Assembly: GCA_947258545.1 (NCBI GenBank)
Contig: CAMYJI010000002.1
Location: 1 to 64,000, forward strand
DNA from: an uncultured Ectothiorhodospiraceae bacterium
GTDB lineage: Bacteria > Pseudomonadota > Gammaproteobacteria > UBA9214
Reading direction: 5' to 3'
Length of the DNA: 64,000 nt
Shown here: positions 9,011 to 19,266 of the stretch, piece by piece
Numbering within the stretch: position 1 is the stretch's first letter
Layout of the letters: the number at the start of each line of letters is the position of its first letter
Position numbers and translations under genes: made by a program
The notes under the pieces: generated by a model
The model's database searches: none
The model's input: only the letters and a program-made list of their open reading frames with translations
What the model was told of the DNA's origin: nothing

Positions 9011-9631
9011 ATGTCCGAACGCCTGAGCTTTCCCGATGACGAAGCCCGCCATCCCTGGCTGTCCAGGCTGCTGGAGGCCTATTACATCACGGATGATGGC
9101 GTGGCAGAGGGCATCCGGCGCGAGACGGAACAAGGCAGGACGCTCGCATGCAGCAAGGGCTGCGCCGCCTGTTGCCGCTCGCACACCACCATACCCGTCT
9201 ATCCGCTGGAGCTTGTGGGCATCAGCTGGTATGTCACCGAGATACTGAGCGGCGACCTGCGTGAGCGGCTCAAACAACAACTCCGGGATTACAGCAAACA
9301 GCCCGGCTGCCCCTTCCTGGTCGAGGATGTCTGTTCGATACACCCCCTGCGCCCGATGGCCTGCCGGCAGTTCAATGTATTTGACAAGGTCTGTGCAGAG
9401 GGCGAGGACGCCTACTACACGCGGCGCCAGGATGTGCTCACGCCTATCAGTAAATACACCGACCGGGCATTCGATGTCACCCTGCCGTTTTATGGCATCG
9501 AAAAAAAACCGGAACGGCGCAAGGCCATCAAGGAAGGGGCGATACACCGCATCGCCAAGGTGCTGAAAGAATGCAAATGGGACAGCCTGGCAGAAAAAAT
9601 GGAGGTCTTTGACCGGAATAAAAGTGAATAA
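9011..9631 (+). CDS. YkgJ-family cysteine-cluster (zinc/iron-chelating) protein
   Basis: This 206-aa soluble protein carries the cysteine pattern of the YkgJ/CxxCxxCC family: CSKGCAACC near residue 48, then CPFLVEDVCSIHPLRPMACRQFN around 100-120. These cysteines are expected to hold a zinc or iron-sulfur centre; the biochemical role of the family is unknown. The C-terminal 80 residues lack cysteines apart from one and are helix-rich. The ATG at 9011 has only a poor ribosome site. The gene is alone and is followed by a dispersed repeat and a bidirectional terminator. Confidence 0.82.
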   Translation: MSERLSFPDDEARHPWLSRLLEAYYITDDGVAEGIRRETEQGRTLACSKGCAACCRSHTTIPVYPLELVGISWYVTEILSGDLRERLKQQLRDYSKQPGCPFLVEDVCSIHPLRPMACRQFNVFDKVCAEGEDAYYTRRQDVLTPISKYTDRAFDVTLPFYGIEKKPERRKAIKEGAIHRIAKVLKECKWDSLAEKMEVFDRNKSE

Positions 9632-9671
9632 ACCGGCTGCCCCCGAAAAAATATAGAAAGGCCTGACTTAT

Positions 9672-9862
9672 TGAGGTGTCACGTCCTTGCGAGCGCGATG
9701 TACATGGATGAACAAGTGCCGCGAGAGGCTGGAGAAGGTGAGACCGGGAACCGGTCGAGAAGCTGGCCTGGGCCATGCCGGGAGCGGCCAGCGAAGTAAT
9801 CTCTTGGCGGTACGATCAACGGCTTACTGATTGCTTCGTCGCAGCGCTCCTCGCAATGACTG
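9672..9862. repeat. Dispersed MITE-like repeat with TTGCGAG / CTCGCAA ends
   Basis: The stretch contains pieces of a repeat seen in many environmental Proteobacteria: CGTCcTTGCGAGCG at the left (about 9682-9695), an internal GAGCG-CAGCGAAGTAATCTC block (about 9783-9803), and at the right TTGCTTCGTCGCAGCGC followed by TCCTCGCAATGAC (9831-9860). The ends form a CGTCnTTGCGAG / CTCGCAATGAC inverted pair. No open reading frame with coding character is present. Family recognition is from memory; the exact borders are uncertain. Confidence 0.6.
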
Positions 9863-9884
9863 ATTTTCCATAGCTTCCCAAAGA

Positions 9885-9908
9885 AAAAGGCGGCCGAGGC
9901 CGCCTTTT
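9885..9908. terminator. Bidirectional intrinsic terminator after fba
   Basis: A perfect inverted repeat AAAAGGCGGCC / GGCCGCCTTTT with a two-base centre gives an A-flanked, T-ending hairpin on both strands. It lies 22 bp past the fba stop codon and can also end transcripts from the YkgJ side. Confidence 0.88.
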
Positions 9909-9929
9909 CCATTATCTGCAAAGCCGCAA

Positions 9930-10994
9930 TCAGTTCACCCGCGGATCCAGTTCTCCGCTGGCGTAACGCGCGAACATGTCTTCCAGGTTGATCGACTTGA
10001 TCCTGGAGGCATTACCGGCGGTGCCAAAGGCCTCGTAACGGGCCTTGCAGATCTCCTTCATACCAACCGTGGCCGCCTTAAGGTACTTGCGCGGATCGAA
10101 GTTCGAAGGATTATCATGCAGGTGCTTGCGGATCGCGCCTGTCGAGGCCATGCGCAGATCGGTATCGATGTTCACCTTGCGTACGCCGTGCTTGATGCCT
10201 TCCTGGATCTCCTCGACCGGAACACCGTAGGTCTCACCCATGTCGCCACCGTGCTCGTTGATGATCTTCAACCAGTCCTGCGGGACGGAGGAAGAGCCGT
10301 GCATCACCAGGTGGGTGTCGGGAATACGTGCATGAATTTCCTTGATGCGGTTGATGGCGAGGATGTCACCGGTCGGCGGACGTGTGAACTTGTAGGCGCC
10401 ATGGCTGGTGCCGATCGCAATGGCAAGCGCGTCGACCTTGGTGTCCTCGACGAACTTGGCGGCCTCTTCCGGATCGGTCAGCAGCTGGTCGTGCGACAGG
10501 ACGCCTTCCGCACCGGATCCGTCCTCTTCACCGGCCATACCGGTTTCCAGCGACCCCAGGCAACCCAGCTCACCTTCGACTGACACGCCACAGGCATGTG
10601 CCATATCCACCGTGCGGCGTGTGACGTCGGCGTTGTACTCGTAGCTCATCGGGGTCTTCATGTCCTCGCCGAGCGAGCCGTCCATCATCACCGAACTGAA
10701 GCCCAGCTGGATCGAGCGCTGGCAGACGGCCGGTGAGGCACCGTGGTCCTGGTGCATCACAACCGGTATGTGCGGCCATTGCTCGATGGCTGCCTGGATC
10801 AGGTGACGCAGGAAGGGGGCGCCCGCATAGGAACGCGCACCGGCCGAGGCCTGGCAGATCACCGGGCTGTCGGTCTCGTCAGCCGCTTCCATGATCGCGT
10901 GCATCTGTTCCATGTTATTGACGTTATAGGCGGGCACGCCATAGCCATGTTCGGCAGCGTGATCCAGCAACTGGCGTAAAGATATCAATGCCAT
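9930..10994 (-). CDS. fba: Fructose-bisphosphate aldolase, class II, Calvin-cycle subtype
   Basis: This 354-aa zinc-dependent aldolase joins dihydroxyacetone phosphate with glyceraldehyde 3-phosphate (or erythrose 4-phosphate in the Calvin cycle). The motif VVMHQDHG places H81, D83 and H84 at the metal and catalytic site, and [12 protein letters not shown] plus [10 protein letters not shown] and MHGSSSVP match the class II core. The length and the C-terminal [26 protein letters not shown] are typical of the Calvin-cycle subtype. GAGAG lies just before the ATG. It is last in the tkt-gap-pgk-pyk-fba series and is followed by a strong terminator. Confidence 0.96.
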   Translation of the reverse strand: MALISLRQLLDHAAEHGYGVPAYNVNNMEQMHAIMEAADETDSPVICQASAGARSYAGAPFLRHLIQAAIEQWPHIPVVMHQDHGASPAVCQRSIQLGFSSVMMDGSLGEDMKTPMSYEYNADVTRRTVDMAHACGVSVEGELGCLGSLETGMAGEEDGSGAEGVLSHDQLLTDPEEAAKFVEDTKVDALAIAIGTSHGAYKFTRPPTGDILAINRIKEIHARIPDTHLVMHGSSSVPQDWLKIINEHGGDMGETYGVPVEEIQEGIKHGVRKVNIDTDLRMASTGAIRKHLHDNPSNFDPRKYLKAATVGMKEICKARYEAFGTAGNASRIKSINLEDMFARYASGELDPRVN

Positions 10995-11052
10995 TGTTCT
11001 CTCCTCAAACTTTCAGGTTTGTCGTTGACTTGCTATATGTACAAATAAAATC

Positions 11053-11070
11053 GCGGGCCACATAACCCGC
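11053..11070 (-). terminator. Weak hairpin between pyk and fba
   Basis: GCGGG / CCCGC arms with an eight-base loop are followed on the minus strand by GATTTTATTT. It may lower read-through from pyk or mark mRNA processing before fba, 87 bp of spacer in all. Confidence 0.5.
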
Positions 11071-11081
11071 CTGCTCGGAAA

Positions 11082-12527
11082 CTATTGTTCGACTATTTCG
11101 TGCTCACCGACGCGGATGATCTTCATGGCGTTGGTACCACCCAGCACGCCGGCCAGGTCACCCTTGGTTATGATGACGAGGTCGCCGTCACGCACCGCGC
11201 CGCGCCGCATTAATTCGTCAATGGCCTCCTTGTTGACCTGCGGGTGATCGGTGGTGGTGACATCAAAGCTCACCGGATATACACCGCGGTAGAGCGTCAC
11301 CTTTCTACGTGTCTCGACATGACGCGTCAAGGCATAAATCGGGATTCCGGAGCTGATACGCGACATCCACAGGGGGGTTGCGCCGGACTCGGTCAGGGCC
11401 GCAATTGCCTTTACACCCAAGTGGTTAGCGGTGTACATGGCGGCCTTGGCGATGGCCTCATCGGTCCGGGTAAAACGCATTTGGGTGCGCCGCTCCGCGG
11501 CCACGGTGGAGCGCTGGCGTTCGGCCCCGGCACAGATCCGGTCCATGGCCTCGATCACCTTGGCCGGATACTTGCCGGTGGCCGTCTCTGCCGAGAGCAT
11601 CACGGCATCGGTGCCGTCGATTACGGCATTGGCCACATCGAAGACCTCGGCACGCGTCGGTATCGGACTTTCGATCATCGACTGCATCATCTGGGTTGCC
11701 GTAATCACCACGCGGTCCATCGACCGGGCCACCTGGATGATGCGTTTCTGCACTGCCGGTAATTCCGCATCACCTATTTCCACGCCCAGGTCGCCGCGCG
11801 CGATCATGACCACATCGGTCGCCTCGATGATCTCCTCCAGGGCGTCGATGGCCTCGGCACGCTCGATCTTGGCCACGATGCCCCCGTGACCACCGGCCTC
11901 GCGCAACAGTTCCCGGGCCAGATTGATGTCATCCGCGGAGCGCGGAAAGGAGACGGCGACGTAGTCGGCGCCCATTTTCGCCGCCACCTGGATGTCACGG
12001 CGGTCCTTATCCGTAATGGCAGTCGCCGACAGCCCGCCACCCATCCGGTTGATACCCTTGTTATTCGACAGTTCACCACCGACTACAACGCGGCACTTTA
12101 TCTCCGTGTCGACGACCTCCTCCACCCACAGAACCAGGCGACCGTCATCCAGCAACAGGGTGTCACCACGGTTAACGTCGTTCGGCAGTTCCTTATAGGC
12201 CAGACCCACGCGTTCGTTGGTCCCGGCCGTCGGGTCCAGCTTGGTATCGAGGGTGAAGTGACTGTCCTTTACCAGGTAGACCTTGTCTTCCTGGAATCGC
12301 TCGATACGGATCTTCGGGCCCTGCAGGTCGGCGAACACACCCACCTGGTGGCCATGGGCACGGGCCCGGTTACGCACACACTCGGCACGCTTGATATGTT
12401 CTTCCGGGTCGCCATGGGAGAAATTGACCCTGACCACGTCCATCCCGGCCTGAATCATGTCGTCCATGACCTGCTTTTCATCGGTAGCCGGACCCAGGGT
12501 CGCGACGATTTTTGTGCGTCTTGGCAT
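11082..12527 (-). CDS. pyk: Pyruvate kinase
   Basis: The 481-aa enzyme turns phosphoenolpyruvate and ADP into pyruvate and ATP. It begins PRRTKIVATLGPA, has the family signature around AKIERAEAIDALEEI (with the catalytic Lys), the metal-binding IARGDLGVEIG and the late MLSAETATGKYP motif. The length fits the bacterial family with A, B and C domains; the C domain covers about the last 130 residues. It lies between pgk and fba, 80 bp after pgk, so it is probably part of the glycolysis/Calvin transcript. No C-terminal PEP-utiliser domain is present. Confidence 0.96.
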   Translation of the reverse strand: MPRRTKIVATLGPATDEKQVMDDMIQAGMDVVRVNFSHGDPEEHIKRAECVRNRARAHGHQVGVFADLQGPKIRIERFQEDKVYLVKDSHFTLDTKLDPTAGTNERVGLAYKELPNDVNRGDTLLLDDGRLVLWVEEVVDTEIKCRVVVGGELSNNKGINRMGGGLSATAITDKDRRDIQVAAKMGADYVAVSFPRSADDINLARELLREAGGHGGIVAKIERAEAIDALEEIIEATDVVMIARGDLGVEIGDAELPAVQKRIIQVARSMDRVVITATQMMQSMIESPIPTRAEVFDVANAVIDGTDAVMLSAETATGKYPAKVIEAMDRICAGAERQRSTVAAERRTQMRFTRTDEAIAKAAMYTANHLGVKAIAALTESGATPLWMSRISSGIPIYALTRHVETRRKVTLYRGVYPVSFDVTTTDHPQVNKEAIDELMRRGAVRDGDLVIITKGDLAGVLGGTNAMKIIRVGEHEIVEQ

Positions 12528-12607
12528 GAAGCGTCAGTGTCTCAGGTGTCTCTCGTATAGGTTTGTGTAATCAGCGTGCGGGCACCCGTTGCAGGCAACC
12601 CTGGACC

Positions 12608-13786
12608 TTATTTAAACCGCTCCTCGAGCATGGCGACGGCCGGGAGTTTCTTGCCTTCGAGAAATTCCAGGAAGGCACCACCGCCGGTGGATATGTAGGA
12701 CAACTTGTTGGCGATACCGTATTTATCGACCGCTGCCAGGGTGTCGCCGCCACCGGCAATGGAGAAGGCGTCCGAGGCGGCAATGGCCTCGCCGAGAACC
12801 CTGGTGCCCTCGCCGAACTGGTCGAATTCGAATACGCCCACCGGTCCGTTCCAGACGATGGTACCGGCGTTTTTCATCATGTCCGCATAGCGCGCCGCGG
12901 TCTCCGGCCCGATATCGAAAATCATGTCATCGTCGTCCACATCCTCGACCTTCTTGATGACCGCCGCGGCGGACTCGGAGAACTCCTTGCCAACCACCAC
13001 ATCGGTCGGGACCGGTATCTCGCCACCCTTGGCCCTGGCGGCCTCCATCAGGCGCCTGGCCTCGGGGACCAGGTCTTGCTCGTAGAGGGATTTACCGACA
13101 TTGTAGCCGCTGGCGGCAATGAAGGTATTGGCGATGCCGCCACCGGGAATCAGCTGATCGACCACCTTGGAAAGAGATTCGAGCACGGTAAGCTTGGTCG
13201 AGACCTTGGAACCGCCCACAATAGCGGCCATGGGGCGTGCCGGGTTACCCAGCGCCTTGCCCAGCGCATCGAGTTCGCCTGCCAGCAGTGGCCCGGCGCA
13301 GGCGACCGGCGCAAACCGGGCTACGCCGTGGGTCGATGCCTGGGCACGGTGCGCAGTGCCGAAGGCGTCCATGACATAGATATCACACAGGGCCGCCATC
13401 TTCTTCGACAGTTCTTCGTCATTTTTCTTCTCGCCCAAATTGAATCTCACATTCTCACACAGGACGACTTCCCCGTTATGCATTTCGCCGACGCCGTTGA
13501 CCCAGTCCTTGACCATCTCGACGTTATGGCCAAGCAAGGCGGCCATATGCTCACCCACCGGGATCATGGAAAACTGCTCATCGTACTTACCTTCAGTGGG
13601 ACGCCCCAGATGGGACATCACCATCACCTTCGCGCCCGCGTTCATGGCGTGCTCGATGGTTGGCAGTGAAGCCAGGATGCGCTTGTCACTGGTCACCTTA
13701 CCGTCCTTGACGGGTACATTCAGGTCCTGGCGTATCAGTACGCGCTTGCCGTGAAGATCGAGATCGGTCATCTTGATTACAGACAT
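12608..13786 (-). CDS. pgk: Phosphoglycerate kinase
   Basis: This 392-aa two-domain enzyme interconverts 1,3-bisphosphoglycerate and 3-phosphoglycerate with ATP. N-terminal motif [17 protein letters not shown] carries the substrate Arg and Asp; [10 protein letters not shown] and the C-terminal nucleotide loop [13 protein letters not shown] are intact. The frame stays open upstream to 13864, but ATG 13786 has AAGGAGC seven bases before it and gives the standard N-terminus [11 protein letters not shown]. It follows gap after a hairpin at 13859-13889. Confidence 0.97.
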   Translation of the reverse strand: MSVIKMTDLDLHGKRVLIRQDLNVPVKDGKVTSDKRILASLPTIEHAMNAGAKVMVMSHLGRPTEGKYDEQFSMIPVGEHMAALLGHNVEMVKDWVNGVGEMHNGEVVLCENVRFNLGEKKNDEELSKKMAALCDIYVMDAFGTAHRAQASTHGVARFAPVACAGPLLAGELDALGKALGNPARPMAAIVGGSKVSTKLTVLESLSKVVDQLIPGGGIANTFIAASGYNVGKSLYEQDLVPEARRLMEAARAKGGEIPVPTDVVVGKEFSESAAAVIKKVEDVDDDDMIFDIGPETAARYADMMKNAGTIVWNGPVGVFEFDQFGEGTRVLGEAIAASDAFSIAGGGDTLAAVDKYGIANKLSYISTGGGAFLEFLEGKKLPAVAMLEERFK

Positions 13787-13858
13787 GACAGCTCCTTGAT
13801 AAATCTCTGTAAAGGTGTTTGCAAAGACAGGGTGCCTTGGCAAACAGCTTTGTTTAAA

Positions 13859-13889
13859 GATCACCGGCCTGCGCTGCAGGCCGGTGATC
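13859..13889 (-). terminator. Strong hairpin between gap and pgk
   Basis: A perfect 13-bp inverted repeat (GATCACCGGCCTG / CAGGCCGGTGATC) with a five-base loop lies in the 178-bp gap between the gap stop and the pgk start. On the minus strand it is followed by TTTAAAC, a short T-run. It may act as a partial terminator or as an RNA stabiliser setting the gap:pgk ratio. Confidence 0.7.
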
Positions 13890-13964
13890 TGCTTCCTTCA
13901 ATTTCCAATCAGTCGGGATATTTTTCCGGGGAAAAACGCAGCCGCCGGAATCATGTTCCGCCCG

Positions 13965-14963
<999 letters not shown>

Positions 14964-15037
14964 TTAGTTCTCTCCTTAACAGTATGCTTGATAGTTGATT
15001 AACAATTTTCTGGTTTCCCGGGGTGTCGCTGCGGTAT

Positions 15038-17029
15038 TTACAGCAGCTCCTCGACCGCCTTGATGACGTTCTCCGCGGTGATACCGAAGTGCCTGTAGAC
15101 ATCATCGATCGGCGCAGACTCGCCGAAGGTATCGATGCCGATCACCTTGCCGTTGAGCCCGACATACTTGAGCCAGTAGTCGGTAACCCCGGCTTCCACG
15201 GCAATACGCGCGGTGACCGCGGCCGGCAACACGGATTCCCTGTAGCTTGTGTCCTGGGCGTCGAACACATCGGTGCATGGCATGGACACCACGCGGACCT
15301 TTTTACCCTTCTTCGCCAGTCCCTTTGCTGCCTCCATGGCCAGACCGACCTCGGAACCGGTGGCGATGATGATGGCCTCCGGCGTACCGTCGCAGTCGGA
15401 CAGTATGTAGCCACCGCGTTCGATGGCAGCGATCTGGTCCGCCGTGCGCTCCTGGTGTGGGAGGTTCTGGCGCGAGAAGAGCAGGCAGCTGGGTCCATCC
15501 TTCCTGTCAATCGCCGCTTTCCAGGCCACCGCCGATTCGACCGCATCACAGGGGCGCCAGACCGACATGCGCGGGATCATGCGCAGGGTGGCCGTCTGCT
15601 CGACGGCCTGATGGGTCGGGCCGTCCTCTCCCAGGCCAATGGAGTCATGGGTGTAGACAAATATACTGTGCACCTTCATCAGTGCGGACATGCGCAGGGC
15701 ATTGCGGGCATATTCCGAGAACATCAGGAAGGTCGCGCCGTAAGGAAGGAAACCGTCGTGCAGGGCGATGCCGTTCATGATGGCGGACATGCCGAACTCG
15801 CGCACGCCGAAGTAGATGTAGTTGCCGCCGTTGCCCTTGTTGATGTCTTCCGAGCCCGACCAGATAGTCAGGTTGGAGCCCGCTAGGTCGGCCGAACCAC
15901 CCAGCAATTCCGGCAACAACGGGCCATAGCCATTCAGGGCATTCTGCGAGGCCTTGCGCGAGGCGATGGTCTCGGCCTTGTCGTTCACCGCAGCGATGAA
16001 CTCGGCAGCCTTGTTGTCCCAGTCGGCCGGCAGTTCACCCGCCACGCGGCGTTCGAACTCGGCGGCCAGCTCGGGATGGGCCTTCTTGTAGGCAGCAAAG
16101 GCGGCATTCCATTCCTGCTCCGCCTTTGCACCCTTGTCCTTCGCGCTCCAGCCGGCATAGATGTCTTTCGGCACCTCGAAGGCGGCATGGGACCAGCCGA
16201 TGTTGTCACGTGTTGCGGCAATCTCGTCATCGCCCAGCGGTGCGCCATGACAGTCATGGGTGCCGGCCAGGTTCGGGGCACCGAAACCAATCACGGTCTT
16301 GCAGCAGATCAGGCTGGGCCGGTCGGTCACGGTGCGCGCCTCATCGATGGCCTTGCGGATGGCTTCCGGGTCGTGCCCGTCCACGTCGCGCACCACGTGC
16401 CACTGGTAGGCCTCGAAACGCGCCGGTGTGTCATCGGTGAACCAGCCGCTGACATGGCCGTCGATGGAAATGCCGTTGTCGTCCCAGAAGGCAACCAGCT
16501 TGCCCAGCTTCATGGTACCGGCCAGCGAGCAGGCCTCGTGGGAGATGCCTTCCATCATGCAACCGTCGCCCAGGAATACATAGGTGTTATGGTCGACGAT
16601 AGTGTGGCCGGGGCGGTTGAACTGCGCGGCCAGGGTCTTCTCGGCGGCAGCCATGCCAACGGCATTGCTGATGCCCTGCCCCAGCGGGCCGGTGGTGGTC
16701 TCCACTCCGGGGGCATAGCCGTACTCCGGGTGGCCCGGTGTCCTGGAGTGCAACTGACGGAACGACTTGAGGTCGTCGATACCGAGGTCATAACCGGTGA
16801 GGTGCAGCAGGGAATAGATCAGCATGGAGCCATGACCGTTGGAAAGCACGAAACGGTCACGGTCAACCCATTTCGGGTTGCTCGGGTTGTGCACCATGTA
16901 ATCGTTCCACAAGACTTCGGCGATGTCCGCCATGCCCATCGGGGCACCGGGGTGGCCTGACTTTGCCTTCTGCACCGCATCCATACTGAGTGCGCGGATT
17001 GCATTGGCGAGTTCTCTGCGCTGGGCCAT
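15038..17029 (-). CDS. tkt: Transketolase
   Basis: This 663-aa thiamine-diphosphate enzyme moves two-carbon units between sugar phosphates in the pentose phosphate and Calvin cycles. The TPP motif is seen as [25 protein letters not shown] with the late Asn in WDDNGIS, and the pyrimidine domain has [21 protein letters not shown]. The frame is open to 17131, but ATG 17029 has AGGAGG eight bases upstream and gives the usual start [19 protein letters not shown]. It is first in the tkt-gap-pgk-pyk-fba run. A 348-bp leader with a terminator precedes it. Confidence 0.97.
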   Translation of the reverse strand: MAQRRELANAIRALSMDAVQKAKSGHPGAPMGMADIAEVLWNDYMVHNPSNPKWVDRDRFVLSNGHGSMLIYSLLHLTGYDLGIDDLKSFRQLHSRTPGHPEYGYAPGVETTTGPLGQGISNAVGMAAAEKTLAAQFNRPGHTIVDHNTYVFLGDGCMMEGISHEACSLAGTMKLGKLVAFWDDNGISIDGHVSGWFTDDTPARFEAYQWHVVRDVDGHDPEAIRKAIDEARTVTDRPSLICCKTVIGFGAPNLAGTHDCHGAPLGDDEIAATRDNIGWSHAAFEVPKDIYAGWSAKDKGAKAEQEWNAAFAAYKKAHPELAAEFERRVAGELPADWDNKAAEFIAAVNDKAETIASRKASQNALNGYGPLLPELLGGSADLAGSNLTIWSGSEDINKGNGGNYIYFGVREFGMSAIMNGIALHDGFLPYGATFLMFSEYARNALRMSALMKVHSIFVYTHDSIGLGEDGPTHQAVEQTATLRMIPRMSVWRPCDAVESAVAWKAAIDRKDGPSCLLFSRQNLPHQERTADQIAAIERGGYILSDCDGTPEAIIIATGSEVGLAMEAAKGLAKKGKKVRVVSMPCTDVFDAQDTSYRESVLPAAVTARIAVEAGVTDYWLKYVGLNGKVIGIDTFGESAPIDDVYRHFGITAENVIKAVEELL

Positions 17030-17145
17030 GTTTTCCTCCTGTCGGATTTGAATACTATTTAATGCGCCATGTTTGATGATGGCGACACTGGATAACGGTC
17101 GCATATCCCCGTGAACGGGACCGCCATTCACACGGGTTCAGTGGC

Positions 17146-17183
17146 AAAAAAAACCCCGGGTGCCGATCACAGTGCACCGAGGC
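17146..17183 (-). terminator. Intrinsic terminator upstream of tkt
   Basis: On the minus strand CCTCGGTGC pairs with GCACC(C)GGGG (one bulged C, ten-base loop), followed directly by eight T. It ends either the redoxin transcript or a separate RNA, 117 bp before tkt. Confidence 0.8.
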
Positions 17184-17206
17184 GTTGTACCACTACGAAA
17201 TTCGTT

Positions 17207-17305
17207 GGCTATTGTCGGGAAACCGTCCCCGATGCAGACCTGACATTCATCCCTGAATGATGAAGCGCGCTATTTTCCCCTAGTTTGTCCCCTACGGCAA
17301 TAGCC
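17207..17305 (-). ncRNA. Possible structured RNA between the redoxin gene and tkt
   Basis: An eight-base outer pair GGCTATTG (17207-17214) and CAATAGCC (17298-17305) encloses two shorter hairpins: TCGGG / CCCGA at 17215-17232 and CATTCA-TCCC-TGAATG at 17244-17259. Together they make a multibranch fold of about 99 nt. Only the minus strand places a terminator downstream (17183-17146), so that strand is favoured. No known class (TPP, SAM, GEMM, 6S, SRP) was recognised, and no frame here looks coding. It could be a 3' UTR fold, a small RNA or a tkt attenuator. Confidence 0.35.
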
Positions 17306-17377
17306 GATATGGCCCACAAGACAGCAAATAGCCTATACTTTATTGCTGCATAACAATAACTTATAAAGAGGTGGTCT

Positions 17378-17947
17378 TCAGACCGCAGCGGACTCTTCGC
17401 GCCACTTGATGGAGCAGCCGATACCGGGGATCTGCTCCTCGGGGCCGCGCCCGGTCTCCGCCACCTCGCGCATGGCCTCGAACAGGTCGCGCCGTGCATC
17501 CGCCGCTGCCGTTTGTTTGCCACTGGCGTCCAGGCGACCCCGGTACTGCAACCCTAACTCACTGTTATAACCGAAGAAATCCGGGGTGCACACGGCGCCA
17601 TAAGCCTTGGCCACGGCCTGCGATTGGTCCAGCAGATAGGGGAAGGGGAAGCCATAGTCGCGCGCCACCGCCTGCATGTTCTCGAAGCTATCTTCCGGAT
17701 AGAGGGCCGGGTCATTGGACATGATGGCGACGCTGTTGATACCCAGGTCCCGCAGTTCCCGGGTATCCCGTACCAGGCGCTCGCGCACCGCCTTGACGTA
17801 GGGGCAGTGGTTGCAAATGAACATGACCAGCAGACCGCGCGGGCCGCGGCACTGTTCCAGGCTCCAGACCTTGCCATCCACGCCGGGGAGCGAAAAATCC
17901 GGGGCGGATTTGTCGAAGTCACACACGGGTGTTTCCAGACTGACCAT
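17378..17947 (-). CDS. Thioredoxin-fold redoxin (AhpC/TSA-like)
   Basis: This 189-aa cytoplasmic protein has a thioredoxin fold starting SAPDFSLPGVDGKVWSL and a CxxC-type site in MFICNHCPYVKAV. Proteins of this kind (thioredoxin-family proteins with CNHCPYV) are common in Proteobacteria and are presumed thiol reductases or peroxidases with no assigned substrate. A C-terminal segment EEQIPGIGCSIKWRE carries a further Cys typical of the group. ATG 17947 is favoured because GAGGTG precedes it; another in-frame ATG is at 17959. It is divergent from metK and shares a 119-bp intergenic region with it. Confidence 0.85.
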   Translation of the reverse strand: MVSLETPVCDFDKSAPDFSLPGVDGKVWSLEQCRGPRGLLVMFICNHCPYVKAVRERLVRDTRELRDLGINSVAIMSNDPALYPEDSFENMQAVARDYGFPFPYLLDQSQAVAKAYGAVCTPDFFGYNSELGLQYRGRLDASGKQTAAADARRDLFEAMREVAETGRGPEEQIPGIGCSIKWREESAAV

Positions 17948-18066
17948 AGCGCACCTCATCCTTTATTTAATGGTTACTGCGTACTCTAAGAGAAATCCGC
18001 AGTGGATGAAAATATCACTTCCGTAAGGTAGACTTAATCGTTTGGCCATCCAATAAACAGATAATC

Positions 18067-19248
18067 ATGTATAACTTTCATACCTTTACATCCGAATCCG
18101 TGTCCGAAGGACATCCCGACAAGGTCGCAGACCAGATCTCGGACGCCGTTCTCGATGCGATTATTGAGCAGGATCCCAAGGCGCGTGTGGCCTGCGAGAC
18201 GCTGGTCAAGACCGGTATGGTCATTATTGCCGGGGAGGTCACCACCTCGGCCTGGGTCGACCTGGAAGCGATCGTGCGCAGCACCGTACGCGATATCGGC
18301 TACAACAGCTCGGATATCGGTTTTGACTGGGAGTCCTGCGCCGTGCTCAACGCCATCGGCAAACAGTCCCCCGACATTGCCATGGGCGTGGATGAAGGCG
18401 AAGACCACGAACAGGGCGCCGGCGATCAGGGCCTGATGTTCGGCTATGCCTCCGGCGAGACCGATGTACTGATGCCGGCCCCGATCACCTACTCGCACCG
18501 GCTGGTACAGCGCCAGGCCGAGGTGCGCAAGAACGGCACCCTGCCGTGGCTGCGCCCGGATGCCAAGAGCCAGGTCACCTTCCGTTACGAAGACGCACGC
18601 CCGGCGGGCATCGAGGCGGTGGTGCTCTCCACCCAGCACAGCCCGGACCTGGACCTGAAGACCGTTCGCGAGGCGGTCATGGACGAAATCATCCTGCCAG
18701 TTTTACCGGCGGAATGGATCAGCAAGGACACCCGCTTCTTCATCAATCCCACCGGCCGTTTTGTCATCGGCGGCCCGATGGGCGACTGCGGGCTGACCGG
18801 CCGCAAGATCATCGTGGACACCTATGGCGGCATGGCCCGCCATGGTGGCGGGGCCTTCTCGGGCAAGGACCCCAGCAAGGTGGACCGTTCCGCTGCCTAT
18901 GCCGCTCGTTATGTGGCCAAGAACATCGTCGCTGCCGGGCTGGCCGAACGCTGTGAAATCCAGGTCTCCTACGCCATCGGCGTGGCCGAACCCACCTCGA
19001 TCAGCGTCAATACCTTCGGCACCGGCGCGCTGGAAGAGGCCCGCCTGGAGGCGCTGATCCGCGAACACTTCGACCTACGCCCGCGCGGCCTGGTCGCCAT
19101 GCTGGACCTGCTCAGGCCAATCTACCGGGGCACCGCGGCCTATGGTCACTTCGGACGCGAGGACGACCGGTTCACCTGGGAGCGGACCGACCTGGCCGAT
19201 GCCCTGCGTGGTGCTGCAGGCCTGAAATCCAAAGAAAACGTCGTTTAA
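18067..19248 (+). CDS. metK: S-adenosylmethionine synthase
   Basis: The 393-aa enzyme joins methionine and ATP to give SAM. Signatures are [18 protein letters not shown] near the N-terminus, the hexapeptide GAGDQG, and the P-loop-like [16 protein letters not shown]. The length is near that of E. coli MetK (384). No SAM riboswitch is visible in the 119 bp upstream. The next gene, ahcY, begins 18 bp after the stop, so production of SAM and removal of its product S-adenosylhomocysteine are probably co-expressed. Confidence 0.98.
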   Translation: MYNFHTFTSESVSEGHPDKVADQISDAVLDAIIEQDPKARVACETLVKTGMVIIAGEVTTSAWVDLEAIVRSTVRDIGYNSSDIGFDWESCAVLNAIGKQSPDIAMGVDEGEDHEQGAGDQGLMFGYASGETDVLMPAPITYSHRLVQRQAEVRKNGTLPWLRPDAKSQVTFRYEDARPAGIEAVVLSTQHSPDLDLKTVREAVMDEIILPVLPAEWISKDTRFFINPTGRFVIGGPMGDCGLTGRKIIVDTYGGMARHGGGAFSGKDPSKVDRSAAYAARYVAKNIVAAGLAERCEIQVSYAIGVAEPTSISVNTFGTGALEEARLEALIREHFDLRPRGLVAMLDLLRPIYRGTAAYGHFGREDDRFTWERTDLADALRGAAGLKSKENVV

Positions 19249-19266
19249 TTCATTACGAGGGATACC

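Noticed and set aside
15023-15886. Long plus-strand frame over tkt and similar long antisense frames over ahcY, bioA and chpA.
   Set aside because: All mirror real genes in high-GC coding DNA and carry His/Gly/Asp-rich, motif-free translations.
17948-18066. A SAM or SAH riboswitch upstream of metK and ahcY.
   Set aside because: The gap is only 119 bp and shows none of the conserved cores of these classes; the metK-ahcY spacer is 18 bp.
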